Positions 63,889 through 64,000 of a DNA stretch of 64,000 nucleotides are shown here, piece after piece. The position numbers and the translations under genes are program-made. The notes beneath the pieces were generated by a model. It was not told the origin of the DNA and did no database searches. It worked only from the letters and a program-made list of their open reading frames with translations. Numbering within the stretch: position 1 is the first letter of the stretch; every line of letters starts with the position of its first letter. Source of the DNA: Candidatus Rhodoferax bjergmarkensis (GTDB lineage Bacteria > Pseudomonadota > Gammaproteobacteria > Burkholderiales > Burkholderiaceae_C); contig JADJFX010000011.1 in assembly GCA_016708345.1 (NCBI GenBank), positions 118,703 to 182,702 on the forward strand, read 5' to 3'.

Positions 63889-64000
63889 ATGGATATTCCT
63901 CGAACATTGCTTGCAGGAATCAAAGACAATTTTCCCAGCGTCGGAACACAGCTAAGCACTGCCTTGGTGTCCGGCCACCTGCACGATGGGCGGTTAGCAA
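63889..64000 (+). CDS. partial gene at the window end
   Basis: ATG 63889 with AAAGGAG at a good distance. The frame is open to base 64000 and begins MDIPRTLLAGIKDNFPSVGT. Too short to identify. Confidence 0.55.
   Translation, partial: MDIPRTLLAGIKDNFPSVGTQLSTALVSGHLHDGRLA

Overview
The window looks like part of a betaproteobacterial chromosome, most likely Burkholderiales, family Comamonadaceae and close to Rhodoferax. This is an inference from gene content. The order folC-SPOR gene-cvpA-purF-metZ-gltX-tRNA is typical of the group, base composition is fairly high GC, and short repeats containing ATAGCTGCTTGCGCA are scattered through the window as in Rhodoferax-type genomes.

Region 1 (1-13.7 kb) holds signalling and envelope genes: a cut-off GGDEF/EAL protein with a porin-like partner, the ahpC-ahpF peroxidase pair, a secreted pair with DUF2145, an HD-type protein, a cyclic-nucleotide-binding protein, a CHASE2 class III cyclase and a large Ig-like lipoprotein. 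Region 2 (13.9-26.8 kb) has a GGDEF protein ending in a hemerythrin domain, a FecR/OmpA pair, DUF3422 and SRAP genes, tesB, a periplasmic heme-motif protein, the cytochrome oxidase assembly operon (surf1, a membrane protein, ctaA, ctaB, SCO) and an OmpA-like lipoprotein.

Region 3 (27.2-40.4 kb) is the most interesting. It carries a selenoneine-type pathway: an EgtB/SenA-like synthase, a SenB-like glycosyltransferase, an oxidoreductase-SelD fusion and egtD. A phosphonate/selenate-type ABC transporter lies between senA and senB, with a ccdAB toxin-antitoxin pair beside it. EgtD would make hercynine, SelD selenophosphate, SenB a selenosugar and SenA the selenium-carbon bond, with the transporter possibly feeding selenium in. 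The end of this region is a decayed tandem duplication: remnants of a photolyase-like gene and of egtD flank a PilJ-type sensor gene.

Region 4 (40.5-59.9 kb) is mostly housekeeping: a CorC-type protein, apaH, rhlE, pcp, ybeY, gmd-fcl, an hsdM remnant next to three tRNA genes, gltX, metZ, purF, cvpA, a SPOR protein, folC, an ArsC-family gene, argG, ubiG, gph and the tmRNA gene. Region 5 (59.9-64 kb), after tmRNA, is a variable zone: an Mrr-like nuclease, a RelE/ParE-type toxin-antitoxin pair, a structured non-coding element, an NDUFA9-like gene, ppnP and the start of one more gene.

Two features cut across regions. At least ten conserved genes are broken only by one-base insertions or deletions, usually in short homopolymers, while their remaining codons look intact. 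This points to sequencing error more than gene death, and such genes are marked as frameshifted. At least five copies of the dispersed repeat lie in frame within coding sequence, two of them forming signal peptides.
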